Below, piece by piece: positions 44,855-56,723 of a DNA stretch of 64,000 nucleotides (position 1 is the stretch's first letter; each line of letters starts with the position of its first letter). Position numbers and translations under genes: made by a program. The DNA lies in NCBI GenBank assembly GCA_024663395.1, contig JANFAH010000045.1:372001-436000 (forward strand), written 5' to 3'. This stretch comes from Pisolithus tinctorius (Eukaryota; Basidiomycota; Agaricomycetes; Boletales; Pisolithaceae). The notes beneath the pieces are model-generated. The model was not told the DNA's origin, made no database searches, and worked only from the letters and a program-made list of their open reading frames with translations.

Positions 44855-46716
44855 TGTGAGTCAAAGTGTGGAAAGCTGGTATAAACCAAACAAATCCAAC
44901 ACAAAAGAGAAATATGAGCGAGTGGTGGTTTACCTCCGCGGAACCTGGAGGGCAGAGAAACATAAAGTGGGGGAGACTTCAAGTGGAGGTGCTCCTGGTG
45001 CAAGTCGTTGACAAGTTACACAGGAGAGCATGAATGAATGCTGATTGAGAAGGGGATGCTGAACAGAGCAGGGGTGTTCAGCCGAAAGGACTTGGGAGTA
45101 ATGGATTTCGATAGAATATGCTCCTGGCACAAGTCGATGACAAGTTATGCAGGAGTGGGAGGATGACTAAGCAAGATTTGCTGACTAAGTGTGGATGGAG
45201 CTTCAGATAATGAATGATGGTAGATAGACCCCTTCGTAGAGCCTCAACTACCAATGATATGAATGAAGACAGATAGACTCTTCTGAATGAGCCTCAACTG
45301 TTGACAACGAGATAGGCACTGAACTGACTTCTGAGTGAGTTCTTGATTGCTTGTTTTTTTTTTTAGCTAAGTACATGGGGGTTTATATACTGTGGGGGGA
45401 GCGCAGCTTGTGACAAACAAGGCACAAACACTTGGTAAGTAATGAGTAAGGACTGAGTAATCATGATGAGTAAGCAAGAAATGAAAAGTAAGCAAGCAAA
45501 GAGGATTGGTAAGTATTGGCAATGAACAAGTCAAGGATAGTCAAAATATCACAGAATGAGTCAAATGGAGTCAGAAACTGAGTAAGCACACTGATATCAC
45601 ATCATGGGGTGGCGATGCAAGTCAGATCTCGGCAGAGACATCTCTAGATCCAAAGATGGCATGACAGATGGATGGTGTTTCCAGACAAGGAAGTATTAAT
45701 TCCAGAATTGAAGGGCATGAGTCAGGTGTCAGGCATCAAAGGGAGCTAGGGCATTGGGGGTCTGTGGGGCAATGGGAGCATATGCGATTGCGTCTCCCAC
45801 CCTTTCATCCCCTCAGCAAAGTTAACAAAAACTTCATGAATGGGGCTCTGATGGAGGAGGAGGAGAAGGGGGGACATCTTCTGCTGGATCTTGCAGTAAG
45901 AAGGCAAGATGCATGTCATACTTGTCATGGATGCAATCAGGGAGGCTAGAGAACAGTAGACTATGCTGCAGCTGTCGCAACATGGGAAGAATGATGGATG
46001 AGATTGGAATAAAGATGGTGCAGGGAGCAGGGAGGAATGATCCATATGCTTCATCAAGAGGGGAGACCAAAACGACCACATAAGACCTTTCTAACCGAGT
46101 GACAGACCTGAGGTGACCAAAGAACGTCCTTCTGGAAGTCATACTGACAAGGAGAACACGCTGACCAAGCTACATGGGATGAGACAGGGCTGACAATGAC
46201 GGGATGAACCAGGGGGCTTCAGGACAGAAGCTGGTGGGAATGCCTGGCAGATATACATAGCCACTGTCTCTGGCAAATGAGACAAGTGAGATGATCAATG
46301 AAGAGGTGGCCATGATTGATGGACTTAGCAAAATGAGTGTCTGATGGATGGAGTGCTGTAGAAATGCGTAGGGTGCAAGGATCCTCTCCAAATTTGGAAG
46401 GAAGAATCGTGGGGCTGAGCACTTTAAGCGAGTGTGAGAACGGAGTCGATATCTTTGGAAATGGTGGAGATACAATGAAAACCGGAATGCCATACATGGG
46501 CACTAAAAACTTTTAATGCATGCTTAACTTGCTTCCTCTTTTCTCTTTAGCACTGACGACTCATTCTTGTGTGAAGGATGACTGCTCATGTCCAGCAGTC
46601 TTTCTATGCATCAGGCCTTCAGTCTTCATCTGCATGCATGGGCATTGCACACAACTCGTCGACAAGTTAGGCAGAGTCAGCTGTAACCATGTCCACAACA
46701 CCTTTGGTGTGTGACA
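44855..46716 (-). mobile_element. Element X, copy X3, inserted in element Z
   Basis: 1862 bp, minus strand, same ends as X1. Flanks are ACAC (44851-44854) and GCAC (46717-46720). TATATAAACCCCC on the minus strand near 45385. Its open frame starts at 46313 (MATSSLIISLVSFARDSGYV) and is stopped by a TAG at about 46170, where X4 has CAG. It interrupts the gag of Z, so it is younger than Z. Confidence 0.75.
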
Positions 46717-47264
46717 GCACCGGAACTCCTTGTCAAAGCTGTGCAAATACAGATCTTCAAATTCGTCAGCCTCGAGCTGTCTCGAGACCCATAGATATGT
46801 CACCAAGTCGAGAAAATTTAGCCTGTAAATTGTTAGCTCCTCTTGTGAATGGACTTTCCTCCTTGCAAGGCTGTCAACGAGACCATAAATATTGTTCCTC
46901 GAATACTGTTGATCCCATTCCCTAGACCTGGGATATAAGTGTGCAACGGCCACTGCAAACTTGGGCCAGCTCAAGTGCTCCTCAACAAACTCGCACTGCC
47001 TGCATACCAACATGCCCATTTGGCCCATTCTTGATTGTCAAAACACTCCACATGTTCACAAAGTCTTCGAACACTTTCGAGATACCTAAAAAGGTCAGTT
47101 GTGCATCCTGAGAATTGTGGTGCATCACTTGAATGCCTCGGTGGCATTCCCTTGATCCACTTTGGCACATTCTCACAGCTTCTTCGTAACATTTCCACAA
47201 TCAATTTGCCTTCGGAATTCACTCTCGACTTGTGTGACTTTTGTGAACATCGCTCGCCTGTCAT
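46717..47264 (-). pseudogene. Element Z gag fragment, cut off by X3
   Basis: Starts MTGERCSQKSHKSRVNSEGK at 47264. APQFSGCTTDLFRYLESVRR resembles the FSG..EDL.SY start of the element Y gag and other LTR gags. After a frame change near 47000 it continues VEEHLSWPKFAVAVAHLYPR and RLNFLDLVTYLWVSRQLEAD, and stops at the X3 insertion (46716). Zinc knuckle not found. Confidence 0.6.
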
Positions 47265-47900
47265 TTTCTGCTCGAGTAGAAGACCTGAAAATTCCTTAAA
47301 TTTTGAGTGCAGATTGCAGTGAAACTAAAAATTGCGAAAGACCTAGCTAATTGTTCTGAATGCTTGCGGTGATAAAAAGGTGACTTCTTTCCCCAAAACG
47401 GACAGAACCCCCCTCACAGTGGGCTCCAGATGTAGGAATAGGTAATAGGATGAACCTAGAAATAGTAATTGTCAGTAATGATGGGCAAGTATAATGCTCG
47501 ACCCAAAAGGGAGGTCCTGTTTCATGAAAAGAAGTGTAGTAAAAATGTAAAAATGCGAACTCAAATGGAATACTTAACTCTGTCTGTCTGATAGCTCTTG
47601 CCAGTCCTCCTTGCCCTTTGGGTACTCCCCAAAGTAATAAATCTAACTTCGGAAACTTGCTGAAATGCAAGTCAAAATCACCCTGCTACTGAGGGCCTGT
47701 GACATGGATTTGTTGTTTGGTAAACTGAACTTGTGTGAACACAGCGCATGTGCTTAGTCAGCAATGTGGCTGCTCGCCACCAAGTCCAGTGGTACAACGT
47801 GAAAAAACAAAAACAAGGAAACAAAACCAAGGAAAACTCTCCACCCCTGAACTCTTGACCCAGACTGCTTCTCCTAGGGAACTTGAACTCATTCCCTACA

Positions 47901-50147
47901 GCGGATCATTTCTATCTTCACTTCATGTGCCCAAGCTTTTGTGGGCCACAGAATAGCAGGGTCGTCAGGGATATTGCAAGGGTTGTTAGCATCAGCAGTC
48001 ACAGAAAATGTGAGATAGAAGGATGCAGGCAGTGGGAGGCTCGCCTGATGGTAAGCAGGTGGCGGTAGGGAATGGTGATCTTGAATGGAAAGTGACATAG
48101 GAGGCAGGCAGTCATTGACAGCCTGTGTAGAGAAAGAGTAAAAATGGTCTAGCCAATCCTCATGGTCGTCATCCTTGGGCAGGTCAAGTTCTGACTGCAG
48201 ACAGTGGGACAGGCTGTCAGGACCAGCATGCCTGTCTGTGGGAATGTGGATGAGTATGAATGAGAAGAGGAGGACGCCAGCAATCCAGCAATTGATCATC
48301 ACATTTGGCTGCAGATCTGGGTTATTTATCATGCCCTTAATATACTTTGCATCTACCTCCACAGTGAAGTTAGTGAGACCAAAGATGTATGTGTGTACCG
48401 CATGGAAGAGACTGTACAACTCCAGCTTAGCCTGGGAGTAGTGGCTCTCTACTTTGTTGAGGGTGATGGATCTGAAGTGACTAAGGTACTGTTTTCCATC
48501 TTCACCGAGCTGGTAGAGGATGTAGCTGACTGTGATGACCAAAGTGTCAACTGCTAGAATTACTTCACAACCACACTCATAGTCAATCCTTCGGAGTGCA
48601 GGGGACTTTATGATTTTGTCCTTGAGTCATTGCATGGCAGTGTGTTGCAGTTCACCCCATGTGAATGGTACATCTTTCTGCATGAGTGCGACCAGCAGCC
48701 ACATGATCTTGGCAAAGTCTTTGATGAAGATGCATAGCACACCGCAGACACTGAGGAAACCACAAACCTGTGTCAGGTTGTGGCACTCGGGCCAGTTGCA
48801 GATCTTCTGCACTTTGCTTTCTTCAGGAATGCAACCTTCAAAGGTGCACTTGTGGCCAATGATCACAGTGGACAGAGCAGCTAGCACGAACTTCTTTGCC
48901 AAGACAGTGGCTCTGACATTCTGCAAATGCTGAAGGATGTGGCTAATGACTATACAGTGATTCCAGATAAATTTCTGAATCCCAGGATTCTCTGGGATAG
49001 TCTCATAGGAACTGTCTGTGTGCTGATAGCGGGTGGTCTCAGATTTCATGGGGACATCATCTATGAAAGGCAGGGTATGATGTGGGATCTCATCCTGGAG
49101 AACAAATGCAGTATCTCCCTGGTATACCTGTACTGCATTCACATGACCTTGCAGCAGAGTAGTAAGCCAATGCAGTCCGAGCAGGGTACTGAAGGTGGTG
49201 AGGTCACAGGAATCGATGTGAAGTGCATGCTGGTCATACCCAGAGTAGAGGTCCATCATCGCATACACCACATATCCAGCAAAGGATTCTGCAAGATGTT
49301 CTACAAAAGGTGGAATGGACGCATTGCAGATGGTCACTGCATTCAGGGGCTGTAAGTCATGCATGAGGTGAAGGGACTTTCCATCTTTCTTTACTACACA
49401 GAACCAGTGGGAGCAGTAAGCCACTGTAGAAGGTTCATACATGCCGGACTTGTTGCAATCTTTAATCATGTCTATGACTTGGGCATGTATTGTGTTTGGG
49501 ATAGGGATATTGCATTGGACCCAAGGCATGTGTGGAATTGTAGGGATCTTTACAGGTGGAAAATAACATTTGTCTAGGTGTCCATGCTCTGTAATGTCCC
49601 AAGTGAAGGCGGGCTTGTGGACTGAAACAAGCCAAGTTATGAGTTTAAGTTCTTCTGGCCAAAGCCAATCTGCAGGATCAAGATTGAGCTCCATGGCCTA
49701 TTCAGCAGTGAAGCGGATGCCTGGGATGAAGTCTGGTGGATGTGTAGGAAGTGGTGGGAGACCAGCGAGCAGATCGTCAGGCAGGCTGTGCACAATGTGG
49801 TATTCTTCTGCCATTGGGGCAGGTACTGTCTGAACCTTCTTGGCAACTGGTTTGTAAATGAGAGTACGAACTGCAGGGGCTAGTTGATAAATGCTGTCAA
49901 AAGCTGCTATAGCAGAGGGGTTTAGTATTGTCTGAGTGGAAGAGAGGAAAGTGAAAGCAGGCAGGGGTATTCCAGTGGGTATGTTCCATGGTATGAGTGC
50001 CATGGGCGAAGGGAAGTTCATTGAAGTGAAGGCTAGAGATGAGACTGCAGGACTGAGGAATGGATAACAGTGGCTAAATAGGAAACAGGATGTCTTAGTA
50101 GGCTCTCCCCAACCATTTGGTGGATCATCGATAGTCAAAAACCCCAT
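47901..50147 (-). pseudogene. Gypsy-1 reverse transcriptase and RNase H
   Basis: 50147-49698 is the linker with YQLAPAVRTLIYKPVAKKVQ. 49694-48627 is the reverse transcriptase: FCVVKKDGKSLHLMHDLQPL, MMDLYSGYDQ (first catalytic Asp) and FIDDV, equivalent to the YxDD box. After a TGA (48627-48629) the RNase H follows, with VDTLVITVSYILYQLGEDGK, SHYSQAKLELYSLFHAVHTY and YIKGMINNPDLQPN. The frame runs into the Z insertion at 47901. The boundary with the linker has a TAG where Gypsy-2 has an Arg codon. Confidence 0.75.
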
Positions 50148-51027
50148 TTGACTATACTCTGGTGACTATGGCAGTGCTTGCCACACTTACAGTGCAGACA
50201 GCCCTCATGCCACAGGCACGTAGGCAGAGTGTACTCACAGCTGTTGTTCAGGTCTTGGAGAGTGATCCACTGTCCACTGTCAGGATAATCATTTGTTACC
50301 ACACTCATAAGGCAGATGAACAGACGTCTGAGGAGTATGTTGAAGTTGGCATGTTCAATTACTTGAACCTGGAGCATGACTGGTCTGGCTCTGAAGTCGA
50401 GTTTCAGGTTCTCTAGTACACCTACAGTAGTGTCTTTAGACATGTTAGCAGATGTCATAGTATGAGATGGTCACAGCACAATGGAAGCCCAATCTTTTCC
50501 CAAACACGCCTGGGCATGGCGATGATTTCTGAACTGGAATCTAGTATGCAGTTGATTGTGATGTCGGTCCTGGGGACCTTGGCTTCGATGCAGCAGAGCA
50601 GTAGAGTGTGGTGGGCTACAATGGAACTGTCATCACCACAGATAACATGGTCTCTGTATTCACATGTGGCTTGTTGAGGATTGCAGCTGGTCAGTTCATT
50701 CACTTGTACTCCTTCTTCATCATCACTATGAACTACCTCAATCTCATTTGTGGTGACATGTTTCGCCATGGTGATGTCTCTGAACTGTTTGCAAAACTCT
50801 GGGGCTACTGCAAATAATTCTTTGACTGGCAAGGCAATGCTGGTTTCGAGTATGCACTCCACGATACACTTGGGTGTGGCTTTGTCTTTGAGAGGGAATG
50901 AGTAATGATACTGGTTTTGATTGTGAGCTGCCAGGTATGGTGTTTGTGATGGGACAACTGCCATGGGAATGGGATCCTTGTGTGTGGGTGTCGGAGCAGG
51001 ATTAGCTGGAGGAATATATGGTTTCAT
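50135..51027 (-). pseudogene. Gypsy-1 protease region
   Basis: Contains NCILDSSSEIIAMPRRVW, the aspartic protease site with DSS where DTG or DSG is usual; Gypsy-2 has DSG at the same place. A second block (50135-50458) follows in a shifted frame, with TTVGVLENLKLDFRARPVML, homologous to the Gypsy-2 protease C-terminal part. Confidence 0.65.
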
Positions 51028-51141
51028 AGCAGTGGATGTTGGTGCAGGTGTAGAGGGCTTGGATGCCTGGCAAGCAGCACATGAACTTTGAACACCAGGG
51101 GAAATGATTTCCTCTTCAACAGTGGCTGCATGAGGATTGAC

Positions 51142-53013
51142 TCATGGAGGGTTGGCAGGACATGCTGCAGGTTGAGCTGTGATTTCAACTCCATTGAAGC
51201 AGGCTTTCTTTCCACAGGAAATGACTGCTCCCTTGTTTCCTTTATCTGCTTGGTAGGTAGCCCATGCTTGAGTGACATATGCTTGGAAGTCGGGGTTGGC
51301 TAAGTCTGCAACAGGTTCATTGACATCTTGGATGGTGTTTAAGAAGGCAGAAGGCTGGATCTCCAACTGCACATTGACCTCGGGATGAGCAATGCAGAAG
51401 AGGTTAGTGGTGCCTTGTGCAGCCATGTTGCATGGAGCAGCAGGAGTCGCAGTGTGTGTGCTGGCCTGGTCTCTATCAGCCATGACATGGTCAACAGCCT
51501 CTCTCAGTGAGTTACATTTGGGGAAGCATGGGATTTGGCTTCCATCTGCAAGATAGAGACAGTTGTCTGTACTTCTTGTGATCTTACTGGTGTGGATATA
51601 AACTTCAATGAGTGTGCACATCCTTGTCCAGTGGTTGGGGTCTGCACAGAAACTGCAGCCGGGTCTGTGTTGCTGCAGCAGAGGCCATGTCTGGAAGTTG
51701 TACTCCTGTTTAACAACAGTACCAGCAGGTGGCACCTGCAGCATGTAAGCTGATGAGGGAGGTGCAGCTGGCAAGGCCATGGTAGCCATTGTCAGTACCA
51801 CACTATGGAGAGCAGATCCTGTAAGAAGGAACTTGGCAGCTTTAATGAATTCTGCAAGCAGGTATGGGTCATCAGGGTGGAGGTCAGTGCGGACTATGGA
51901 GAGTCGATGGCAAATACGATCTGTGACAGCCCTCAGGAAGCCATTCAGGAACATGGAGTCCCATTCTGTCTCTGCAAGCTTTTTAGTTTTAATGAGCAGG
52001 GCAGAAATATTAGCAAATTTCTACTGGTATTCTCCAAGGTCATCCTGGTTCTGCATAGGCTTGGACTGATATTCCTCAACAAGGTACTGCAAGTCTGCAT
52101 GGCAGTAGCAGTCATCACCCTTGCAGCCAGGGTACAAACCCTTAACAGTGACTACAAAGGCATCCCAGTTGTCAGCTGCAGGTATGGCTTCTGGAAGTGT
52201 TTGCCAGACCTCAGCTTCTTCGAGGTCAGCATAGCAGATTGCAGCTCTGATCTTGCCACGGTCATCAAGAGCAGCAAGAGTACTGAGGAAGTTGATGTCT
52301 TCAAGGTAGTGTGGAAGCTGCATGGGAGAATCTCCACTAAATTTAGGTGAGTTTTGTGTACTGTGGAGTGGCATCTGAAACTGAGGATTAGCCATTGGTG
52401 GGTTAACCTGTGGTGGCAGTGCCAGATTGGTAACAGGTGGAACGAGTATTGGTTGTGGAAGCAGAGCAGTTGGTATAGTGCATGAACAGACTGGCAGAAG
52501 TGGTGGCGGGTTACTAATTGGCTGATGGGTGGTCTGTGACCAAGTGAGTGGTCATGGCAGTGTGGCAGATGGAACTTAGAGTCTGGGTATAGATTTGGAG
52601 GTGTCAAAGAGATGGGAAAAAGAGGGCATCAGTGATGAGGAATCAGATGATGTGATGGGTGTTAAAGGTGATGGTGGGGTTTTGGGTCTTTGGGGAGTCA
52701 AGTGGATAAAGCCACCAGGAAAATCAGGGGCAGTGAGATCTAGGTGATCCAATGCAACAGATATCTGATCTGCCGAAATATCAGGAGGAGTGATCATGGG
52801 TAGTACCCATGGAATGTCAGCAGGTAATTGCACGTGATCCAGTGTTATGGGTGAAACAGGGCAGAAGAGGTCAGAGTCTTCTGACAGGTTGAGATTGCGA
52901 AAGTGCAGGCATAAATTTTCTAGTTCAGTGTGTTCAGCAGTGTGCCTGAGCGACCTTCTGGAAGCGACAGCAGAATCCCTTGCAGTGGGCTCCAGTTGTA
53001 GGAAAAAGTCCAA
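51142..53013 (-). pseudogene. Gypsy-1 gag
   Basis: N-terminal part 52576-53013 begins MDFFLQLEPTARDSAVASRR, with Pro-rich sequence. The capsid part, 52021-52395, contains FSGDSPMQLPHYLEDINFLS and DNWDAFVVTVKGLYPGCKGD, aligned with the Gypsy-2 capsid. The downstream part to 51142 holds a zinc knuckle, CSFCADPNHWTRMC (CX2CX4HX4C). The three pieces are separated by a TAA (52576-52578), a TAG (52021-52023) and later frame changes. Confidence 0.7.
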
Positions 53014-53652
53014 GTAGCTGTGTAATATGAGCTAGATGGCTTAGATAACAACAATAAAAATGAAGGGAACAAATTGCTCATCCCAAGGGATTCTGGACTG
53101 TCGAGACTAGAAGGTGAGACCCAGCGCTTTGTAGCAGTAGTGATATGTGACATGCATGGCATGGTCCACAGAATAGTACTGGTGATACAAGCAGTGTGAG
53201 CAGTATATGTAGTTTGTGTGTGGCAGTATGTGAGACATGCAGTGTAGATGAAGTGAGAAAGAAACTCATGGTGACCTTCTGAGTGCCAAAAGGTATCATT
53301 CTGTACCTAAGTACAGGGCTTGATAGTCCAGGCAAACCCAGAACCTAAGTAAGACAAGGTACAGGTAAAAGAAAGCCACATGATGGTGTGTACTAACAAG
53401 ACAGGCTGAACAGAGGCCAAGGGTATACTACTAACAAACAGGGAACAGAGACTGTGGTAACAGAAAGAGTCCGAGGGAAAAGAAGTGACTGGAGCACAGT
53501 GGCCACAGGTATAGCATTGTGCAAGAGGGAGCAAGGGCGTGGGAAGGTAGCATGTGATCAACAGTGAATGTGAGATGGGAGGGGACATAATGGTAGTCAT
53601 GGAATGGTTAATGATAGGGGCTTACACATCCAGGGAATGCAGATTCCCCACA
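52997..53652 (-). mobile_element. Gypsy-1 5' LTR (656 bp)
   Basis: Minus strand TGTGGGGAATCTGC...TTTTTCCTACA, followed by AC and the primer-binding site. Full-length match to LTR A at 22379-23034. The outer flank is GCAC (53653-53656). Confidence 0.85.
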
Positions 53653-54101
53653 GCACTGCACCAGAGACTACTGTCATAACCATGCATTCACTCTGAGTCC
53701 CTGCTCACTCTGCATCCTCTTCCGCCACTCATTTACTCACTCCACACCAACTTCACCCAACTTCTGTCAGTTGTGGGCCATCTCTGCTCTGACTGCTGTC
53801 AGACTTGTGTTGCTCTCCTACTGGACCAAGCAGACCATTCTCCAAGGGGTCATGTGACTACCTTCGGACTTCTCCCTGACAGTGCTGTAGGGAGCCATAT
53901 ACTCTCTGAGGCTGGAACATGAATCTGTCACTAAATTCCACAGGCCTCTACGACAAACCCATTTCGGAATTTGTTCCACTTGTGTCTTCGTGTTTCCTCC
54001 CCACCCCTGTAGCCTTTGGAGTTTCTACTGACCTTCCACAATCAAAATGCTGATCCAGAAATTCTGCATTCACACAGAGTCATCTGGAATTCAGTAGCCG
54101 T

Positions 54102-55944
54102 TGTCACACACCAAAGGTGTTGTGGACATGGTTACAGCTGACTCTGCCTAACTCGTTGACGAGTTGCGCACAATGCCCAAGCATGCAGATGAAGACTAAA
54201 GGCCTCATGTGAAGAAAGACTGTTGGACGTGAACAGTCATCCTTCGCACAAGATCGAGTCGTCAGTGCTAGAGAGAAAAGAGGAAGCGAGTTAAGCGCGC
54301 ATTAAAAGTTTTTAGCGCCCGTGTACGGCATTCCGGTTTTCGTCGTATCTCCGCCGTTTCCAAAGATATCAACTCGGTTCACATACTCGCTTAAAGTGCT
54401 CAGCCCCACGATTCTTCCTTCCAAATTTGGAGAGGATCCTCGCACCCTACGCATTTCTACAGCACTCCATCCATCAGACGCTCATTTCGCTAAGTCCATC
54501 AATCATGGCCACCTCTTCGTCGACCATCTCGCTTGTCTCATTTGCCAGAGACAGTGGCTACGTATATCTGCCAGGCATTCCCACCAGCTTCTGTCCTGAA
54601 GCCCCCTGGTTCATCCCGTCATTGTCAGCCCCGTCCCATCCCATGCAGCTTGGTCAGCGTGTTCTCCTTGTCAGTATGACTTCCAGAAGGACGTTCTTTG
54701 GTCGCCTCAGGTCTGTCACTCGGTTAGAAAGGTCTTATGTGGTTGTTTCAGTCTCCCCGGTTGATGAAGCATATGGATCGTTCCTTCCTGCTCCCTGCAC
54801 TGTCTTTATTCCAGTCTCGTCCGTCATTCTTCCTGCATTGCGACAGCTGCAGTATAATCTACTGTCCTCCAGCCTCCCTGATCGCATTCATGACGAGTAT
54901 GACATGCATCTTGCCTTCTTACTGCAAGATCCAGCAGAAGACGTCCCCCCTTCTCCTCCTCCTCCATCAGAACCCCGTCCATGAAGTTTTTGTTAACTTC
55001 ACTGAGAGGATGGAAGGGTGGGAGACGCGATCGCGTATGCTCTCATTGCCCCACAGACCCCCAATGCCCTAGCCCCCTTTGACACCTGACTCATGCCCTT
55101 CAATTCTGGAATTAATACTTCCCTATCTGGAAACACCGTCCATCTGTCATGCCATCTTTGGATCTAGAGATGTCTCCACCGAGATCTAACTTGCATCGCC
55201 ACCCCCTAATGTGATATCAGTGCGCTTACTCAGTTTCTGATTCTATTTGACTCATTCTGTGATATTTTGACTATCCTTGACTCGTTCATTGCCAATACTT
55301 ACCAATCTTCTTTGCTTGCTTACTTTTCATTTCTCGCTTACTCATCATGATTACTCAGTCCTTACTCATTACTTACCAAGTGTTTGTGCCTTGTTTGTCA
55401 CAAGCTGTGCTCCCCCCATAGTATATAAACCCCCATGTACTTAGCTACTCAGAATCAATCAAGAAGTCACTCAGAAGTCAGCTCAGCTCAGCATATCTTG
55501 TCGTCGACAGTTGAGGCTCATTTGGAAGAGTCTATCTGTCTTCATTCATATCATTGGTAGTTGAGGCTCCATCAAGGGTCTATCTACCTTCATCTGAAGT
55601 ATCATCTGTGCTCTGTCAGCACACCTGCTTAGTCATCCATTCACTCCTGCGTAACTCGTCATCAACTTGCGCCAGGAGCATATTCTATCAAAAGTCCATT
55701 ACCCCCAAGTACTTTCGGCTGAACACCTTCACTCTGTTCAGCATCCCCTTCCCAATCATTGTCCATTCGTCTTCTCCTGCGTAACTCGTCAACGACTTGC
55801 GCCAGGAGCACCTCCACTTGAAGTCTTCCCCACTTTAGGTTTCTCTGCCCTCCAGGTTCCGCAGAGGTAAACCACCACTCGCACATATTTGTCTTTTGTG
55901 TTGGTTTGGTTGGTTTATACTGCCTTTCCACACTTTGACTCACA
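54102..55944 (+). mobile_element. Element X, copy X4 (1843 bp), best preserved
   Basis: Starts TGTCACACACC and ends TTTGACTCACA; a perfect 4-bp duplication CCGT lies at 54098-54101 and 55945-55948. TATATAA at 55422-55428. It retains many CpG sites that are TG or CA in X1-X3, for example around 54295-54350. Open frame intact. Confidence 0.85.
54505..54984 (+). CDS. Open frame carried by element X4 (159 residues, unknown)
   Basis: ATG at 54505 in the context ATCATGGCC; begins MATSSSTISLVSFARDSGYV and ends PPSPPPPSEPRP. About 90 percent identical by eye to the X1 frame. It lies upstream of the TATA box, i.e. in the U3-like part of X, on the element sense strand. Hydrophobic N-terminal half, TSRRTFFGRLRSVTRLERSY, acidic then Pro-rich tail. 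No known domain recognised. Confidence 0.5.
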   Translation: MATSSSTISLVSFARDSGYVYLPGIPTSFCPEAPWFIPSLSAPSHPMQLGQRVLLVSMTSRRTFFGRLRSVTRLERSYVVVSVSPVDEAYGSFLPAPCTVFIPVSSVILPALRQLQYNLLSSSLPDRIHDEYDMHLAFLLQDPAEDVPPSPPPPSEPRP

Positions 55945-56723
55945 CCGTGCCACTGCTCAGCCACATCACCAGTCATCCATGCCACTTACCTCAAAAAAAA
56001 ACTCCAGTTTCCCCTGTCGCCCTAAATTCTGCAAGCTGGACTTCGTGCCAGTACTCTACACTCTGCCCTCCTGTGCCACTCAGCCCCACCTCCCACTTGT
56101 ATGCATGCTCTCGTTCTGTTGGAAGATACCCCTTACTGTTGTCCAGTTCTTACTCTTGTCTACTACCCACCGGTCTATTTCACGTGCATCTGTATTTTGC
56201 TGACATCTGATGTCCCTTCCTTTATTTTCCAGTCTTTTAGTTTTCCCACCCCACCTTACTCCAACTCGTACCTACTTTCCCTGTACTATATAATTCTGCC
56301 ATGAAGTCAGAAATATACCACCCACCTTTGGAGTCACTATCTGTGTGTGTTCTGTGAGTTTGAGAGTTTCTTGAGTCTAAGTGTGTATATAGAGTCTACA
56401 GCATCTTCAGTGTCCCCAGAGGTCTTTGTGTCTCCTGTATCCTCCAGTCCTGCACACCTAATCCCATATCCCTTTTGCTTCAAATTCACTCCTCTTGATG
56501 CATAGTGACCTCTCAGAATTTCATATACCCATCTTGCTGTTCCTCATGCATCTACACCTGTCCAGAATTAAATTCCGCAGCTCTTGCTCGTATTTCCCCA
56601 CTACTTCTAAGACCTTCCTCGACTTCTCCTTCCACACAGCACCCCTTGGGACGATCCTAGGGAGTTCTCCCTTCGCCCTTCCTCTAGTCACATGCTTCCC
56701 AGAAGTCATGTCCCACAAAGTTT

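Larger units (their letters stand above)
37411..47900 (-). mobile_element. Element Z: LTR retroelement inserted in Gypsy-1, with captured sequence
   Basis: The LTRs are 37411-37880 and 47431-47900, both 470 bp, TGTAGGAATA...CCCTACA, with 11 differences. Flanks are GTGG (37407-37410) and GCGG (47901-47904). The primer-binding site TGGAGCCCACTGTGAGGGG is read from 47428 down to 47410, so the element points left. The interior, in order of transcription: gag fragment (47264-46717), element X3, a 222-residue open frame, a tandem array, an ERG26-like fragment and more array. No reverse transcriptase or integrase is present, so Z was non-autonomous. Confidence 0.85.
36010..53652 (-). mobile_element. 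Gypsy-1: Ty3/Gypsy LTR retrotransposon, split by element Z
   Basis: Minus strand. 5' LTR 52997-53652; primer-binding site TGGAGCCCACTGCAAGGGA read from 52994 down to 52976; gag, protease, reverse transcriptase and RNase H from 53013 to 47901; integrase and tail 37410-36010. Element Z (37411-47900) separates RNase H from integrase. Removing Z plus one 4-bp duplication joins the two reading frames exactly. The 3' LTR is missing. Coding parts carry stops and frame shifts, so the element is dead. Confidence 0.85.
53653..56723 (+). mobile_element. 5' region of Gypsy-2, probably its 5' LTR, with X4 inside
   Basis: 53653-54101 and 55949-56723 become continuous when X4 and one CCGT are removed. A TATATAA box at about 56286 and the primer-binding site at 56724 suggest the right part is the U3-R-U5 of the 5' LTR. 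I could not fix the left end, and no matching 3' LTR is visible after 63094 within the window. Confidence 0.4.
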
